DNA of 63,672 nt. It comes from Eubacteriales bacterium (GTDB taxonomy: Bacteria > Bacillota > Clostridia > Lachnospirales > Lachnospiraceae). Positions 33,657-44,981 of the stretch are shown here, in pieces (position 1 is the stretch's first letter; every line of letters begins with the position of its first letter). Where the stretch lies: NCBI GenBank assembly GCA_030524745.1, contig JAUNGC010000023.1, positions 1 to 63,672 of the forward strand, in the 5' to 3' direction. A model generated the notes under the pieces. It was not told where the DNA came from and made no database searches. It was given only the letters and a program-made list of their open reading frames with translations. The position numbers and the translations under genes are program-made.

Positions 33657-35354
33657 ATGGAAAAAATGGGAAAGTCTTTTATCCGGAAGATCATTCTGAT
33701 GATGGGCGCGCTGCTTTTGCTGAATGCCGCAATACTGGGGATGGTATGGGGATATTCCAATAACGTGCTGGAAGAAAACGTGGATGCGGAAGTGAGCCAT
33801 CTGTTAAATGTGTATGCGGGCGCGCTGGAAAACAGTCTGGCCGCTTCGGATATGAACCTTCTGAACATTGCGCAGGAGCAAAGTTCTCTGGAGGAACTTT
33901 CCAGTCCGTCCGATACGAACCGGTATTATGCTGCCGTGCATCTGCTGGAACTGGTGAAGCGGCTCCGTTCCAATAATGACGGGGTGGATATGCTCCTGGC
34001 GGCCGGAAACTATGAGGACAGCGTTTCCGATGCCAGCGCCAGAATGAAGCTGACGCAGCGGGACGAGATCATCAGCTTTATGGAACAGAGGAGGGAAGAA
34101 CGGAAAACGGGCGGAAGGGCGCCTACGGGAACGAGCGGCTGGGTGCTGCAGCAGGTCGGGGATACCCTTTATCTGACAAGAATCTATGACACGCAGGAGT
34201 ATTCGGTTTCCGCATGGGTGAAAACAGAAAGTCTGGCAGCCGCGGTGAGAAAGCTGGAGGAAGACGGCGAAAGATATTTGTTTTTGACGGATTCGGAAGG
34301 AAACTGTATCGGGGAGGTCAGCGCAGGGAGCATGAGCGGTCCGGCAGAAGATAAAAAACAGAGCAGACAGTGGAGCAGGCCCGTGGGAACGAGCGGTATG
34401 GAACTGGTATGCCTGGTGGAAAAAACGGATATCTACGGACAAATGCCGTTGATTTCCGCGCTGAGCCTTGCGGTTATTTTTGGGATGATGGGATTGCTTT
34501 GCTGGCTTTTGCTGTACTTGAGACAGGAGATATTTCAGCCCATCCGGGAACTGATGGAGACGATTTCCTGGATCCGGCTCGGAGATTACCGGCACAGGAT
34601 CGTAAGCAGATGTAAAAACAAAGAATTCATTGCCTTAAATCAGGCCTTTAATTCCATGATGGACACCATTGTACAACTCAGAATCCGGGAGTATGAAAAG
34701 CAGATCCGGTTATCGGAAGCGGAACTGAAATATTTTCAAATGCAGATTCGGCCTCATTTTTTCCTGAATGCCATGGCGACGATACACAGCATGAGTTTTG
34801 AAAACAGAAACGAGGATATCAGAGCGTTTATAGCGGCGCTGTCCAAAAATGTCCGGTATATGTTCAAGGCCGGACTGCATACCGTACCGCTGAAGGAAGA
34901 GTGGGAGCATCTGGAAAATTATTTTGAAATGCAGGAACTGCTTTATCCGGGCTGTGTGTTTTATTTCATTGAAAAAAGACCGGAGGCTGAAAACTGGCGG
35001 ATTCCGCAGATGATTCTGCACACCTTTATGGAAAATAAATATAAGCACTCGGTCAGAGCCGGGGAATTGCTGTCCGTCTATGTCGACGCGCAGGAAGTGA
35101 CATGGAAGGAAAAAAGGGCGCTCCAAATTACGATAGAGGATGACGGAGCGGCGTTTCCGGAAGAGATTGTCACCCCGAACCGGCAGAGCGCGCTGAAGGC
35201 GGACGGAAGCGGCGTAGGACTGCTTAACGTGGAAAAAACGCTGGAAATCATGTATGGGGAAAAGGGACTGCTTTGTCTGGAAAATGCGGAAGAGGGAGGA
35301 ACCAGAATTACGCTGGTGATTTTGGAGCATACGATATTGGAGGATCGTGTATGA
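33657..35354 (+). CDS. YesM-like sensor histidine kinase
   Basis: The ATG at 33657 follows GGGAAGGG; a TTG upstream lies inside the palindrome and is rejected. The 565-residue product has membrane helices at about residues 12-32 and 275-295, an extracellular sensor between, then a HAMP domain. The His_kinase motif QIRPHFFLNAMATIHSM, NKYKHS in the N-box and GSGVGLLNVEKTL in the ATP domain follow. This is the LytS/YesM class, usually paired with AraC-type regulators for sugar uptake. It overlaps the regulator gene (ATGA). Confidence 0.92.
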   Translation: MEKMGKSFIRKIILMMGALLLLNAAILGMVWGYSNNVLEENVDAEVSHLLNVYAGALENSLAASDMNLLNIAQEQSSLEELSSPSDTNRYYAAVHLLELVKRLRSNNDGVDMLLAAGNYEDSVSDASARMKLTQRDEIISFMEQRREERKTGGRAPTGTSGWVLQQVGDTLYLTRIYDTQEYSVSAWVKTESLAAAVRKLEEDGERYLFLTDSEGNCIGEVSAGSMSGPAEDKKQSRQWSRPVGTSGMELVCLVEKTDIYGQMPLISALSLAVIFGMMGLLCWLLLYLRQEIFQPIRELMETISWIRLGDYRHRIVSRCKNKEFIALNQAFNSMMDTIVQLRIREYEKQIRLSEAELKYFQMQIRPHFFLNAMATIHSMSFENRNEDIRAFIAALSKNVRYMFKAGLHTVPLKEEWEHLENYFEMQELLYPGCVFYFIEKRPEAENWRIPQMILHTFMENKYKHSVRAGELLSVYVDAQEVTWKEKRALQITIEDDGAAFPEEIVTPNRQSALKADGSGVGLLNVEKTLEIMYGEKGLLCLENAEEGGTRITLVILEHTILEDRV

Positions 35355-36520
35355 AAGCGCTGGTTGTGGATGATGACAGAAATACGGTGGAGGTTATTTT
35401 AAAGTCCGTTCATTGGGAGACGCTGGGAATTCAGGAAACTTTTTACGCATATGAAATTGCGGGAGCCAGGAAGATTCTGGGCGAAGAGGAAGTGGATATC
35501 GTCATTTGCGACATTGAAATGCCGATGGGGACCGGTATCGATCTGATTATCTGGGCGAGAGAAAATGAAATCAAAAGCGAGTTTCTTTTTCTGACCTGTC
35601 ATGAAAGCTTTGAGTTTGCTTCTTATGCGATACAGTATCAGGCAGCCGCCTATTTAATAAAGCCGTTCGTGCCGGAAAAAATGGAGTTGGAACTGCATAA
35701 GCTGATCTGCCGGATTGAAAGGGAACAGAATCTGGAGGAATCGTTAAAGTACAGGAATCTGTGGATGGACAGCAGGGAGTATCTGGAACTGGGTTTTTGG
35801 GAGGATCTGCTTGCCGGAAGAATTCCGGCGTCCAGGGATTTTATTGAAAAGGAAATCGAAAAGCGCAATCTTTCTTTTTCGGTCAGGGAGCCATGGTCAC
35901 TGCTTTTGGTAAGCGCCCGGAAATACGGCAGCGCATGGGAAGAATGGGAGGAGGAAACGCTGACTGCCAGAAGGACGCTCAACGTAGCTACCCTGCAGAC
36001 GATTCAGGTGAATCTGACCCAGATTGTGTATGTTTATCTGTATAAAAACGGAATATGGGCGGACGAACTGTTTTCGGACAAGGCCGCAATGAAGCTGAGA
36101 AACAGGGCGGCTAATTCCGCTGTGGATATGATGAAATGGCAGAATCATCTGATTCGTAAAACGGTGGATTCAATCCGGGAGGTGAAGGAATCGGACAGCA
36201 TTATCCGGAAAATCAAAAACTATGTGCGGGAGCATTACCGGGAGGATATCGGGAGAAACGAGGTGGCGGCGGTCGTTTATCTGACGCCGGAATATATGGC
36301 GAAACTGTTTAAGCGGGATACCGGTCTGAACCTGAAGGACTATATTCATCAGGTGCGGATACAGGAGGCGAAGAGGCTGCTGGCAGGAGGAACCAGAGTG
36401 AGCGAGGTGGCGCAGAAAGTGGGATTTGACAATTTTTCCTACTTTTCCACTGTTTTTAAAAGGGTTACCGGCCTTAGTCCCAACGAATACAAAAGAGCCG
36501 GAGAAGGGATGACAGAATGA
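35351..36520 (+). CDS. YesN-like AraC-type response regulator
   Basis: The 389-residue product has a receiver domain with phosphoacceptor Asp54 (VICDIEMPMGTG) and KPF lysine, a long middle region, and a C-terminal AraC double-HTH (ENYVREHYREDIGRNEVA-like helices, PEYMAKLFKRDTGLNLKDYI, then VGFDNFSYFSTVFKRVTGLSP). Both neighbours overlap by ATGA. It probably activates a sugar-transport operon; the ABC importer just downstream is the natural candidate. Confidence 0.92.
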   Translation: MKALVVDDDRNTVEVILKSVHWETLGIQETFYAYEIAGARKILGEEEVDIVICDIEMPMGTGIDLIIWARENEIKSEFLFLTCHESFEFASYAIQYQAAAYLIKPFVPEKMELELHKLICRIEREQNLEESLKYRNLWMDSREYLELGFWEDLLAGRIPASRDFIEKEIEKRNLSFSVREPWSLLLVSARKYGSAWEEWEEETLTARRTLNVATLQTIQVNLTQIVYVYLYKNGIWADELFSDKAAMKLRNRAANSAVDMMKWQNHLIRKTVDSIREVKESDSIIRKIKNYVREHYREDIGRNEVAAVVYLTPEYMAKLFKRDTGLNLKDYIHQVRIQEAKRLLAGGTRVSEVAQKVGFDNFSYFSTVFKRVTGLSPNEYKRAGEGMTE

Positions 36521-37347
36521 AGGTAAGGGAAATTGTAACAGGAATTATCAGCCGGTGCGGTATGGAGCCGCTTGCAGAAACCTGTGACAGGATCATTGAG
36601 GGAAGCCCCGACAGGGAAGTGACGGGAATCGTTACCACCTTTATGGCGACCGTCGACGTGATTGAACAGGCGCACAGGCTGGGGGCGAATTTCATCATCA
36701 CCCATGAACCTACTTATTTTACCGGGGATGACAGGAAAGACTGGCTTTTGGAGGACAGCGTGTATCTGGCAAAGCGGGAACTGATAAAAAAATATGGGAT
36801 CACCATATGGCGGTTTCACGACCACATGCATATGGGAAGGACCGACGGAATATATGAAGGGATGCTGCGGGAACTGGGCTGGGAAACATGCCGGATGGAC
36901 TGTAAAAAGGAAAATGACAGCATTTTGCGGTATTCCGATCTGTGCTATCAGATTCCGCAGACCACTGTGGCAAAGCTGGCGGATGAACTGAAGGAAAAGC
37001 TGGGGATGCAGGTGATCCGGATTGTGGGAAAGGAAGATATGGCTGTGAGCAGAGTCGGACTGCTTGTGGGCGGCGGCAGTCTGGGCCTGGGGGACGAGGC
37101 CATGCCGATGCAGTTGATGGAAAAGGAAAATCTGGATGTGATCGTCTGCGGGGAAATCACGGAGTGGACGCTTTGCGCTTACGTGCGGGATGCGGCCATG
37201 ATGGGAAAAAACAGGGCGCTCATCATTCCGGGACATAACCGGACGGAAGAGGCCGGGATGAAGTATCTGCCTGAGTGGCTTGCGCCGGTAACCGGCGATA
37301 TTCCGGTGACTTTTGTGGAGGCGGGGGAACCTTTTCTTTACAGATGA
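36517..37347 (+). CDS. Nif3-like (NIF3/DUF34) dinuclear metal protein
   Basis: The start overlaps the YesN-like stop (ATGA), so the gene belongs to the sensor operon. The 276-residue product has NIF3-family metal-binding segments: FIITHEPTYF (HEPT, rather than the HHP of many bacterial members), RFHDHMHMG and the late IPGHNRTEEAGM. The HEPT form is known from the NGG1p-interacting branch. The fold binds two metals and forms hexamers in studied relatives, but the reaction is unknown. Its place in a two-component operon is unusual. Confidence 0.85.
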   Translation: MKVREIVTGIISRCGMEPLAETCDRIIEGSPDREVTGIVTTFMATVDVIEQAHRLGANFIITHEPTYFTGDDRKDWLLEDSVYLAKRELIKKYGITIWRFHDHMHMGRTDGIYEGMLRELGWETCRMDCKKENDSILRYSDLCYQIPQTTVAKLADELKEKLGMQVIRIVGKEDMAVSRVGLLVGGGSLGLGDEAMPMQLMEKENLDVIVCGEITEWTLCAYVRDAAMMGKNRALIIPGHNRTEEAGMKYLPEWLAPVTGDIPVTFVEAGEPFLYR

Positions 37348-37363
37348 GGGGGCCCGCAGGGAA

Positions 37364-37416
37364 GGGCGTTGCCCGCCGCGCAGCAGGATATGCGCCGGCG
37401 GACAACGCCCGTTTTT
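37364..37416 (+). terminator. Long-stem terminator after the Nif3-like gene
   Basis: GGGCGTTG (37364-37371) pairs with CAACGCCC (37403-37410), with an inner CCCGCCG/CCGGCGG stem, followed by GTTTTT. It separates the sensor operon from the transporter operon. Confidence 0.8.
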
Positions 37417-37479
37417 GAAAATACAATCCTTATTTGTGAAAGAAAGGAAGCGATTCCTCTGATAAGATAAAAGCATCAA

Positions 37480-37491
37480 ATAAGCGCTTAT
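37480..37491. promoter_or_regulatory. 12-bp palindrome before the transporter operon
   Basis: ATAAGCGCTTAT is a perfect palindrome. CTGATAAG and CTTATCAG form a wider inverted repeat around it. It lies about 35 bases before the binding-protein start, a likely regulator site. Confidence 0.5.
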
Positions 37492-37523
37492 CAGATCATG
37501 AAAAAAGAAGGGATGGTATCACC

Positions 37524-39062
37524 ATGAAAAAGAAAGGGTTACTGACACTTGCAATGGCAGCGTTTCTGGCCTTTACGGCGGGCTGCGGACAGACGGCGGC
37601 CAAAACGCCGGAAACGGCCGGAAGCGGACCGGCGCAGAGCGCGGCGGAAACGACAGGAGATTATACCAAAATTGTGTATTCCTATTGGACCATGGACCGG
37701 ATTCCCGACGAAGATGCGAGAAAATCCGTAGAAGAGGCGATCAACGAAATCACAAGAGAAAAAATCGGCGTGGAAGTGGAACTGATGCCGCTGGCGGCCA
37801 GCGAGCAGGCGCAGAAGGTCAGCCTTGCCATGGCCAGCGGCGAGCAGTTGGATATTTTCAACACGGTGGGGGATCTGAACACTTATATTGCCAACAATCA
37901 GGTCTATGATATCACCGATCTGGTGCATGAATACGCCCAGGGCGCGGTGGACCAGGTCAGCGAGGAATTTTTAAAGACGACCTCAAAGGACGGAAGAATT
38001 TATGCGATCCCGGCGGATAAGGGAATTGCGCTGGCGGCTACGCTGTATTACCGCAAGGATATTGCGGATGAACTCGGTCTGGACTTTTCAACGGTAAAGG
38101 AAATTGAAGATCTGACGCCGCTGTATGAAAAGGTGACGGAGGCGTACCCGGAGATGGTCGCTTTGGCGGGCGGCGCAGGCGGTCTGGAACTGGTTCATAC
38201 CTTTAAGGATTTTGAAGTGGATTATCTGACGGATGCGTGGACAAAGCCCATGGGAGCGGTGCTGATGGGCGACAGCATGACGGTGGAGAATCTGTATGCG
38301 ACGGAGGAATTTAAAGGCCGTGTGGAACTGATGCGGGACTGGTATGAAAAAGGGTACGTTTTAAAGGATGCGGCCACGACTACCGCCAGTTGTCAGGAAA
38401 CGGTGGCTGCGGGAAAGGCGTTCTCCTTCATCGGCAATCAGGCCGGAAATTACGGCGTGCAGGAAGCCAGTTCCATGTGCGGCTATGAGATGGGATATGT
38501 CCGTCTCTCTCAGCCTTATCTGGATACGACGGCGGTCAATTCCGTGACCTGGGCGATCTCCTCCCAGTGCAAAAATCCGGAAAAGGCGCTGGAATTTCTG
38601 AACCTGACCTATACGGATGCGGATATTGTCAACCTCATTGTGTTCGGAATTGAAGGAAGAGACTATGTGAAGGTCAGCGACAGGGAGATGGAATTTCCGG
38701 AAGGACTGGACGCCAATACCGTGCCTTATACGGCGCAGTATTCCTGCGGCGTGGTGGGAAGCCAGTTCAAGCAACTGGTGCATGCCGGGACGCCGGAAGA
38801 TAATAATGATCTGATGTATCGGGAAAATCATGAATCCAAAACCTCTCCGGCGTTTGGCTTTACCTTTGACAGCACGCCGGTGAAGACGGAGTACACGGCG
38901 GTGACAAATGTAATCAACCAGTATCTGCCGGGACTGGTCTGGGGCAGCATCGATCCGGAAACGGAACTGCCCAAATTCCTGAACGCTTTACAGGAGGCCG
39001 GACTGGATGACATCATTGCGGCAAAACAGGAACAGTTGGATGCCTGGGCTGCGCAGGAATAA
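37524..39062 (+). CDS. Sugar-type ABC transporter substrate-binding lipoprotein
   Basis: The N-terminus is a lipoprotein signal (AFTAGCGQ, with the lipid cysteine near residue 21). The 512-residue product is a family 1 extracellular solute-binding protein with a C-terminal DUF3502-type region (FGFTFDSTPVKTEYTAV then YLPGLVWGSID). AAGGGATGG precedes the ATG. It captures an oligosaccharide outside the cell and delivers it to the permeases encoded next. The substrate is unknown; the pattern resembles LplA/YtcQ-type proteins for complex glycans. Confidence 0.92.
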   Translation: MKKKGLLTLAMAAFLAFTAGCGQTAAKTPETAGSGPAQSAAETTGDYTKIVYSYWTMDRIPDEDARKSVEEAINEITREKIGVEVELMPLAASEQAQKVSLAMASGEQLDIFNTVGDLNTYIANNQVYDITDLVHEYAQGAVDQVSEEFLKTTSKDGRIYAIPADKGIALAATLYYRKDIADELGLDFSTVKEIEDLTPLYEKVTEAYPEMVALAGGAGGLELVHTFKDFEVDYLTDAWTKPMGAVLMGDSMTVENLYATEEFKGRVELMRDWYEKGYVLKDAATTTASCQETVAAGKAFSFIGNQAGNYGVQEASSMCGYEMGYVRLSQPYLDTTAVNSVTWAISSQCKNPEKALEFLNLTYTDADIVNLIVFGIEGRDYVKVSDREMEFPEGLDANTVPYTAQYSCGVVGSQFKQLVHAGTPEDNNDLMYRENHESKTSPAFGFTFDSTPVKTEYTAVTNVINQYLPGLVWGSIDPETELPKFLNALQEAGLDDIIAAKQEQLDAWAAQE

Positions 39063-39076
39063 TCGGAGGTTATAGC

Positions 39077-40003
39077 ATGAGGGCTGACGCGCAAAAAAGA
39101 AGGGCCAGGAAGAGAAATCTGATTTATATACTCTTTTTGCTGCCGGGACTGATTTATCTTCTGATTAATGATTATATACCGATGTTCGGCGTATTTATCG
39201 CCTTTAAGAACATCGACTATGGGAAGGGAATTTTTAAAAGCGACTGGATCGGCCTGCAGAATTTCAGATTCCTTTTTAAAACGAAGGACGCGCTCATCAT
39301 GACCCGCAATACGCTTTTGTATAATCTGGTGTTTATTGTGCTGGGAACGGTATTCGCCATCTTCGTGGCAATTCTTTTGTGCGAGCTTGGAGAGAAGCTT
39401 TCCGCGAGAATTTTTCAGTCGGCGCTGATTTTGCCTTATCTGCTTTCCTGGGTTATCATTTCCTATGTCGTATTCGCTTTTTTGAGTTCGGATACGGGGT
39501 ATGTGAATAAGGCGATATTGGAGCCGGCCGGGAAAAGCGGCGTGAACTGGTACGGGGAATCCTTTTACTGGATTTTCATTCTGATCTTTGTATATCTGTG
39601 GAAATCGGCGGGCTATCAGTCCATCGTCTATATGGCCAACATTGCGGGCATTGACAGCAGCATTAAGGAAGCGGCCCGGATTGACGGAGCCAATAAGCTG
39701 CAGGAAATCAGGTATGTGGTGCTGCCCCTTTTAAAGCCGACGGTCATTATTATGACGCTGATGGCTGTCGGACGCATCTTTTATTCGGACTTTGGCCTGT
39801 TTTATCAGGTTCCGATGGATTCCGGCGCCCTTTATCCCACGACACAGACGATCGATACCTATGTTTACAGGGGGCTTATGAAACTGAACGATATCGGAAT
39901 GGCGTCAGCGGCCGGCGTTTATCAGTCGATGGTGGGCTTTGTGCTGGTGCTGCTTTCCAATCTGGCCGTGCGCAGAATAGATCCCGATAACGCGCTGTTT
40001 TAG
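39077..40003 (+). CDS. ABC transporter permease, LplB type
   Basis: The 308-residue product has six membrane helices and the EAA loop EAARIDGANKLQEIRYVVLPLLKP, which contacts the ATPase. An N-terminal RRARKRNLIYILFLLPGLIYLL anchor is typical of LplB/YteP proteins. GGAGG lies upstream, and the gene starts 15 bases after the binding protein. With the next permease it forms the membrane channel of the importer. Confidence 0.93.
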   Translation: MRADAQKRRARKRNLIYILFLLPGLIYLLINDYIPMFGVFIAFKNIDYGKGIFKSDWIGLQNFRFLFKTKDALIMTRNTLLYNLVFIVLGTVFAIFVAILLCELGEKLSARIFQSALILPYLLSWVIISYVVFAFLSSDTGYVNKAILEPAGKSGVNWYGESFYWIFILIFVYLWKSAGYQSIVYMANIAGIDSSIKEAARIDGANKLQEIRYVVLPLLKPTVIIMTLMAVGRIFYSDFGLFYQVPMDSGALYPTTQTIDTYVYRGLMKLNDIGMASAAGVYQSMVGFVLVLLSNLAVRRIDPDNALF

Positions 40004-40017
40004 AGAGGAGAAGGCTT

Positions 40018-40914
40018 ATGAAAAGAAAAGTAAACAGTGAAAAAGCGTTCCATGCCTTCGCCTTTGCCGTACTGCTCCTTCTGGCAGTGATCTGTATTCT
40101 GCCGGTGGGACTGGTGGTGATCGCCTCCTTTACGGATGAACATACGCTGCTGGCGCAGGGGTACCGTTTCCTGCCGGAGAAATACAGTCTGGCGGCCTAC
40201 CAATACCTCTGGAAACAGTCGGCAATGATGCTTCGGGCATATGGCGTTTCCATATTTGTGACGGCGGCGGGCACCTGCGTCAGCGTGATTTTGTCCATGA
40301 TGTTTGCCTACCCGCTGTCCCGGAAGGACTTTAAGTACAGAAATCTGTTTTCCTTCCTTGTTTTTTTTACCATGCTGTTTTCCGGCGGGATCGTTCCTTC
40401 CTATATGATGTGGAGCAGCTTTTTCCACATCAAGGACAGCATCCTGGCGCTGATTATTCCCACGTACCTGATGAGCGCGTTTCATATTTTGCTGATCCGC
40501 AACTATTACACGAACAGCATTCCCAATGAACTGGTGGAGGCGGCCAGAATAGACGGGGCTTCGGAACTGCTGATTTTCGGAAGGATTATGCTGCCGCTTT
40601 CCGTGCCTGTTATCGCAACGGTGGGGCTGTTTACGGGACTGGCGTACTGGAACGACTGGATCAACGGTCTGTATTATATCAATGATCCCAAGCTGTACAG
40701 CATTCAGAACCTGTTGATCCGCCTGATGAACAACATTCAGTATTTAAATTCCGGCGCGGCGGCGGGCGCTATCTCAGGCGGCATATCCACGCTGCCTTCC
40801 ACCTCCGTACGGATGGCCATTGCGGTGGTAGGGGTCATTCCGGTGGTGATTGCTTATCCGTTTTTACAGAAATACCTGATCCGCGGAACCGTCATGGGAG
40901 CCGTGAAAGGGTGA
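40018..40914 (+). CDS. ABC transporter permease, YtcP type
   Basis: The 298-residue product has about six membrane helices and the EAA motif VEAARIDGASELLIFGRIMLPLS. AGAGGAG precedes its ATG, 14 bases after the other permease. It is the second permease of the importer. No ATPase gene follows, so a shared MsmK-like ATPase elsewhere is likely. A terminator closes the operon. Confidence 0.93.
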   Translation: MKRKVNSEKAFHAFAFAVLLLLAVICILPVGLVVIASFTDEHTLLAQGYRFLPEKYSLAAYQYLWKQSAMMLRAYGVSIFVTAAGTCVSVILSMMFAYPLSRKDFKYRNLFSFLVFFTMLFSGGIVPSYMMWSSFFHIKDSILALIIPTYLMSAFHILLIRNYYTNSIPNELVEAARIDGASELLIFGRIMLPLSVPVIATVGLFTGLAYWNDWINGLYYINDPKLYSIQNLLIRLMNNIQYLNSGAAAGAISGGISTLPSTSVRMAIAVVGVIPVVIAYPFLQKYLIRGTVMGAVKG

Positions 40915-40951
40915 AGCATATATCGTTTGCGTTTCCGGTTTTTTGACGGCG

Positions 40952-40991
40952 GCGGAGAGTTCTGATTCCAGCGGGACTCTCCGCTGTTTTT
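40952..40991 (+). terminator. Intrinsic terminator after the ABC operon
   Basis: GCGGAGAGT (40952-40960) pairs with ACTCTCCGC (40976-40984), followed by TGTTTTT. Confidence 0.85.
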
Positions 40992-41053
40992 ATGCCGGAA
41001 ACCATTTTATATTTTTTTCACACTTTCTTCATAAGTATTTTGGGAAAAAGATG

Positions 41054-41082
41054 TTGACAATAGATAGGGTTAGTGATATCTT
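41054..41082 (+). promoter_or_regulatory. Promoter of the hrcA operon
   Basis: TTGACA (41054-41059) and TATCTT (41077-41082) with a 17-base spacer lie directly before the CIRCE element. Confidence 0.85.
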
Positions 41083-41097
41083 AATCATCAGAAGGTG

Positions 41098-41124
41098 TTA
41101 GCACTCAAAAGGAACGAGTGCTAA
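41098..41124. promoter_or_regulatory. CIRCE operator (HrcA site)
   Basis: TTAGCACTC, nine bases, GAGTGCTAA: a perfect CIRCE inverted repeat. HrcA bound here represses the operon until heat shock titrates it through GroE. Confidence 0.97.
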
Positions 41125-41147
41125 TAAAGAAAGCGGAAGGAGGAAAT

Positions 41148-42176
41148 ATGGAACTGGACGAAAGAAAGCGGAAGATTTTACAGGCAGTCATCCGCAATTA
41201 TCTGGAAACAGGAGAACCGGTAGGCAGCAGAACGATTTCCAAATATACCGACCTGAATTTGAGTTCCGCAACCATCCGCAATGAGATGTCCGATCTGGAG
41301 GAAATGGGCTACATCATTCAGCCCCACACTTCCGCAGGGAGGATTCCTTCTGATAAGGGTTACCGCTTTTACGTGGACTCGATGCTGGAAGAGAAAGAGA
41401 AAGAAGTCGAAGAGTTAAAAGGGCTGCTGGTGGAGAAGGACGAGAAGATGGACACTTTGTTAAAACGGGTGGCCAGGGTCCTTGCAACGAATACCAATTA
41501 TGCGGCGATGATTACGGCGCCCCAGTACCATCATAACAAGCTGAAATTCATTCAGCTTTCCCGGGTGGATGAACATCAGATCCTGGCAGTCATCGTGGTG
41601 GAAGGCAATGTGATTAAGAACACGATTTTAAACGTGGATGAAGCGCTGGACGATGAGACGCTTCTGAAGCTGAACATTTTGCTGAATACGCATTTGAACG
41701 GCTTATCCATTGAAGAAATCAATCTGAGCATGATTTCGACTTTAAAACAGCAGGCCGGCATTCACAGTTCAATCGTCAGCGAAGTCATCGACGCGGTGGC
41801 GGAGGCGATCAAATCCGATGAGGATCTGAAGATCTACACGAGCGGAACCAAAAATATTCTCCGGTATCCGGAACTGACGGATAACCGGGAAAAGGCCAGC
41901 GAACTCATCAATGTTTTTGAAGAGAAGCAGTCGCTCAACGAATTTGTGACGGAAACGCTGGCGGATGAGAACAACACCGGCATCCAGGTCTACATCGGCA
42001 GCGAATCGCCGGTTCAGTCCATGAAGGATTGCAGCGTGGTGACGGCAACCTATGATCTGGGCGAAGGGATGCGGGGAACGGTGGGCATCATCGGTCCGAA
42101 ACGAATGGATTATGACAAAGTTATCAGCACCTTAAAGACGCTGATGAACGAACTGGATACGTTATATAAAAAGTAG
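41148..42176 (+). CDS. hrcA: Heat-inducible transcription repressor HrcA
   Basis: AAGGAGG precedes the ATG at 41148. The 342-residue product starts with a winged HTH (RKRKILQAVIRNYLETGEPVGSRT, LSSATIRNEMSDLEEMGYI, HTSAGRIPSDKGYRFYVD), the hallmark of HrcA, followed by the GAF-like dimerisation domain. It binds the CIRCE site just upstream and so controls its own operon with grpE, dnaK and dnaJ. Confidence 0.97.
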   Translation: MELDERKRKILQAVIRNYLETGEPVGSRTISKYTDLNLSSATIRNEMSDLEEMGYIIQPHTSAGRIPSDKGYRFYVDSMLEEKEKEVEELKGLLVEKDEKMDTLLKRVARVLATNTNYAAMITAPQYHHNKLKFIQLSRVDEHQILAVIVVEGNVIKNTILNVDEALDDETLLKLNILLNTHLNGLSIEEINLSMISTLKQQAGIHSSIVSEVIDAVAEAIKSDEDLKIYTSGTKNILRYPELTDNREKASELINVFEEKQSLNEFVTETLADENNTGIQVYIGSESPVQSMKDCSVVTATYDLGEGMRGTVGIIGPKRMDYDKVISTLKTLMNELDTLYKK

Positions 42177-42190
42177 AAAGGATGACGGAC

Positions 42191-42859
42191 GTGGCTGACG
42201 AAAGAAATGTAGAGGAATTGAATCAGGAAGCGGCGGCAAAGGAAGAAGCAGAAGCCGGAAGGGAAGAAATAAATCAGGACAGTCCCGAAACGGACGGCGC
42301 TGCGGAAGGCGCAGAACAGGAAGAAAATCAGGAAGAGGACGCCTGCGCAGAGGAAACGCCGGAAACGGAAGAGGGAAAGGAAAAGAAAGGCTTTTTCTCC
42401 AAGAAAAAGGATAAAAAGGAAGACACATATAAAGCGAAGATAGATGAACTGCAGGATAAAGTAGTCCGCCAGATGGCCGAATTCGAGAACTTCCGGAAAC
42501 GTTCCGAAAAAGAAAAATCCGCCATGTTCGAGACGGGAGCCAAGAGCGTGATCGAAAAGATTCTGCCGGTTGTGGACAATTTTGAAAGAGGTCTTGCGAT
42601 GGTTCCGGAGGAAAGCAAAGAGGAGCCTTTCGTGGACGGCATGAACAAAATTTATAAGCAGTTGATGACGGAACTGGAAAATCTGGGCGTAAAGCCGATC
42701 GAGGCCGTCGGGCAGGAATTCAATCCGGATCTTCACAATGCGGTGATGCAGGTGGAAAACGACGAACTGGAATCCGGCACGGTAGCGCAGGAGTTACAGA
42801 AAGGCTACACATACAGAGACAGCGTCGTCAGACACAGCATGGTGGCCGTTGTATCATAA
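42191..42859 (+). CDS. grpE: Nucleotide exchange factor GrpE
   Basis: The GTG at 42191 is preferred: GAAAGG lies at good distance, while the ATG at 42182 touches it. The 222-residue product has a long acidic, low-complexity N-terminus (about 70 residues) and then the GrpE core: a long coiled coil (ELQDKVVRQMAEFENFRKRSEKEKS) and the C-terminal beta domain (NPDLHNAVMQVE, VAQELQKGYTYRDSVVRHSMV). It releases ADP from DnaK. Confidence 0.95.
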   Translation: MADERNVEELNQEAAAKEEAEAGREEINQDSPETDGAAEGAEQEENQEEDACAEETPETEEGKEKKGFFSKKKDKKEDTYKAKIDELQDKVVRQMAEFENFRKRSEKEKSAMFETGAKSVIEKILPVVDNFERGLAMVPEESKEEPFVDGMNKIYKQLMTELENLGVKPIEAVGQEFNPDLHNAVMQVENDELESGTVAQELQKGYTYRDSVVRHSMVAVVS

Positions 42860-42878
42860 AGTACGGGCGGCATGATGA

Positions 42879-44849
<1,971 letters not shown>

Positions 44850-44981
44850 AATAGAACAGGGCTTAAATACGGGGGTCAAGCGATTGGCCCCTGAACGCGC
44901 GTAAGGATTTGTGCGGGGATTGCAGACCGATATTCCACACAGCGTATGCGCGGATGAAAAATGGCCAAAGGAGTGGAATTT

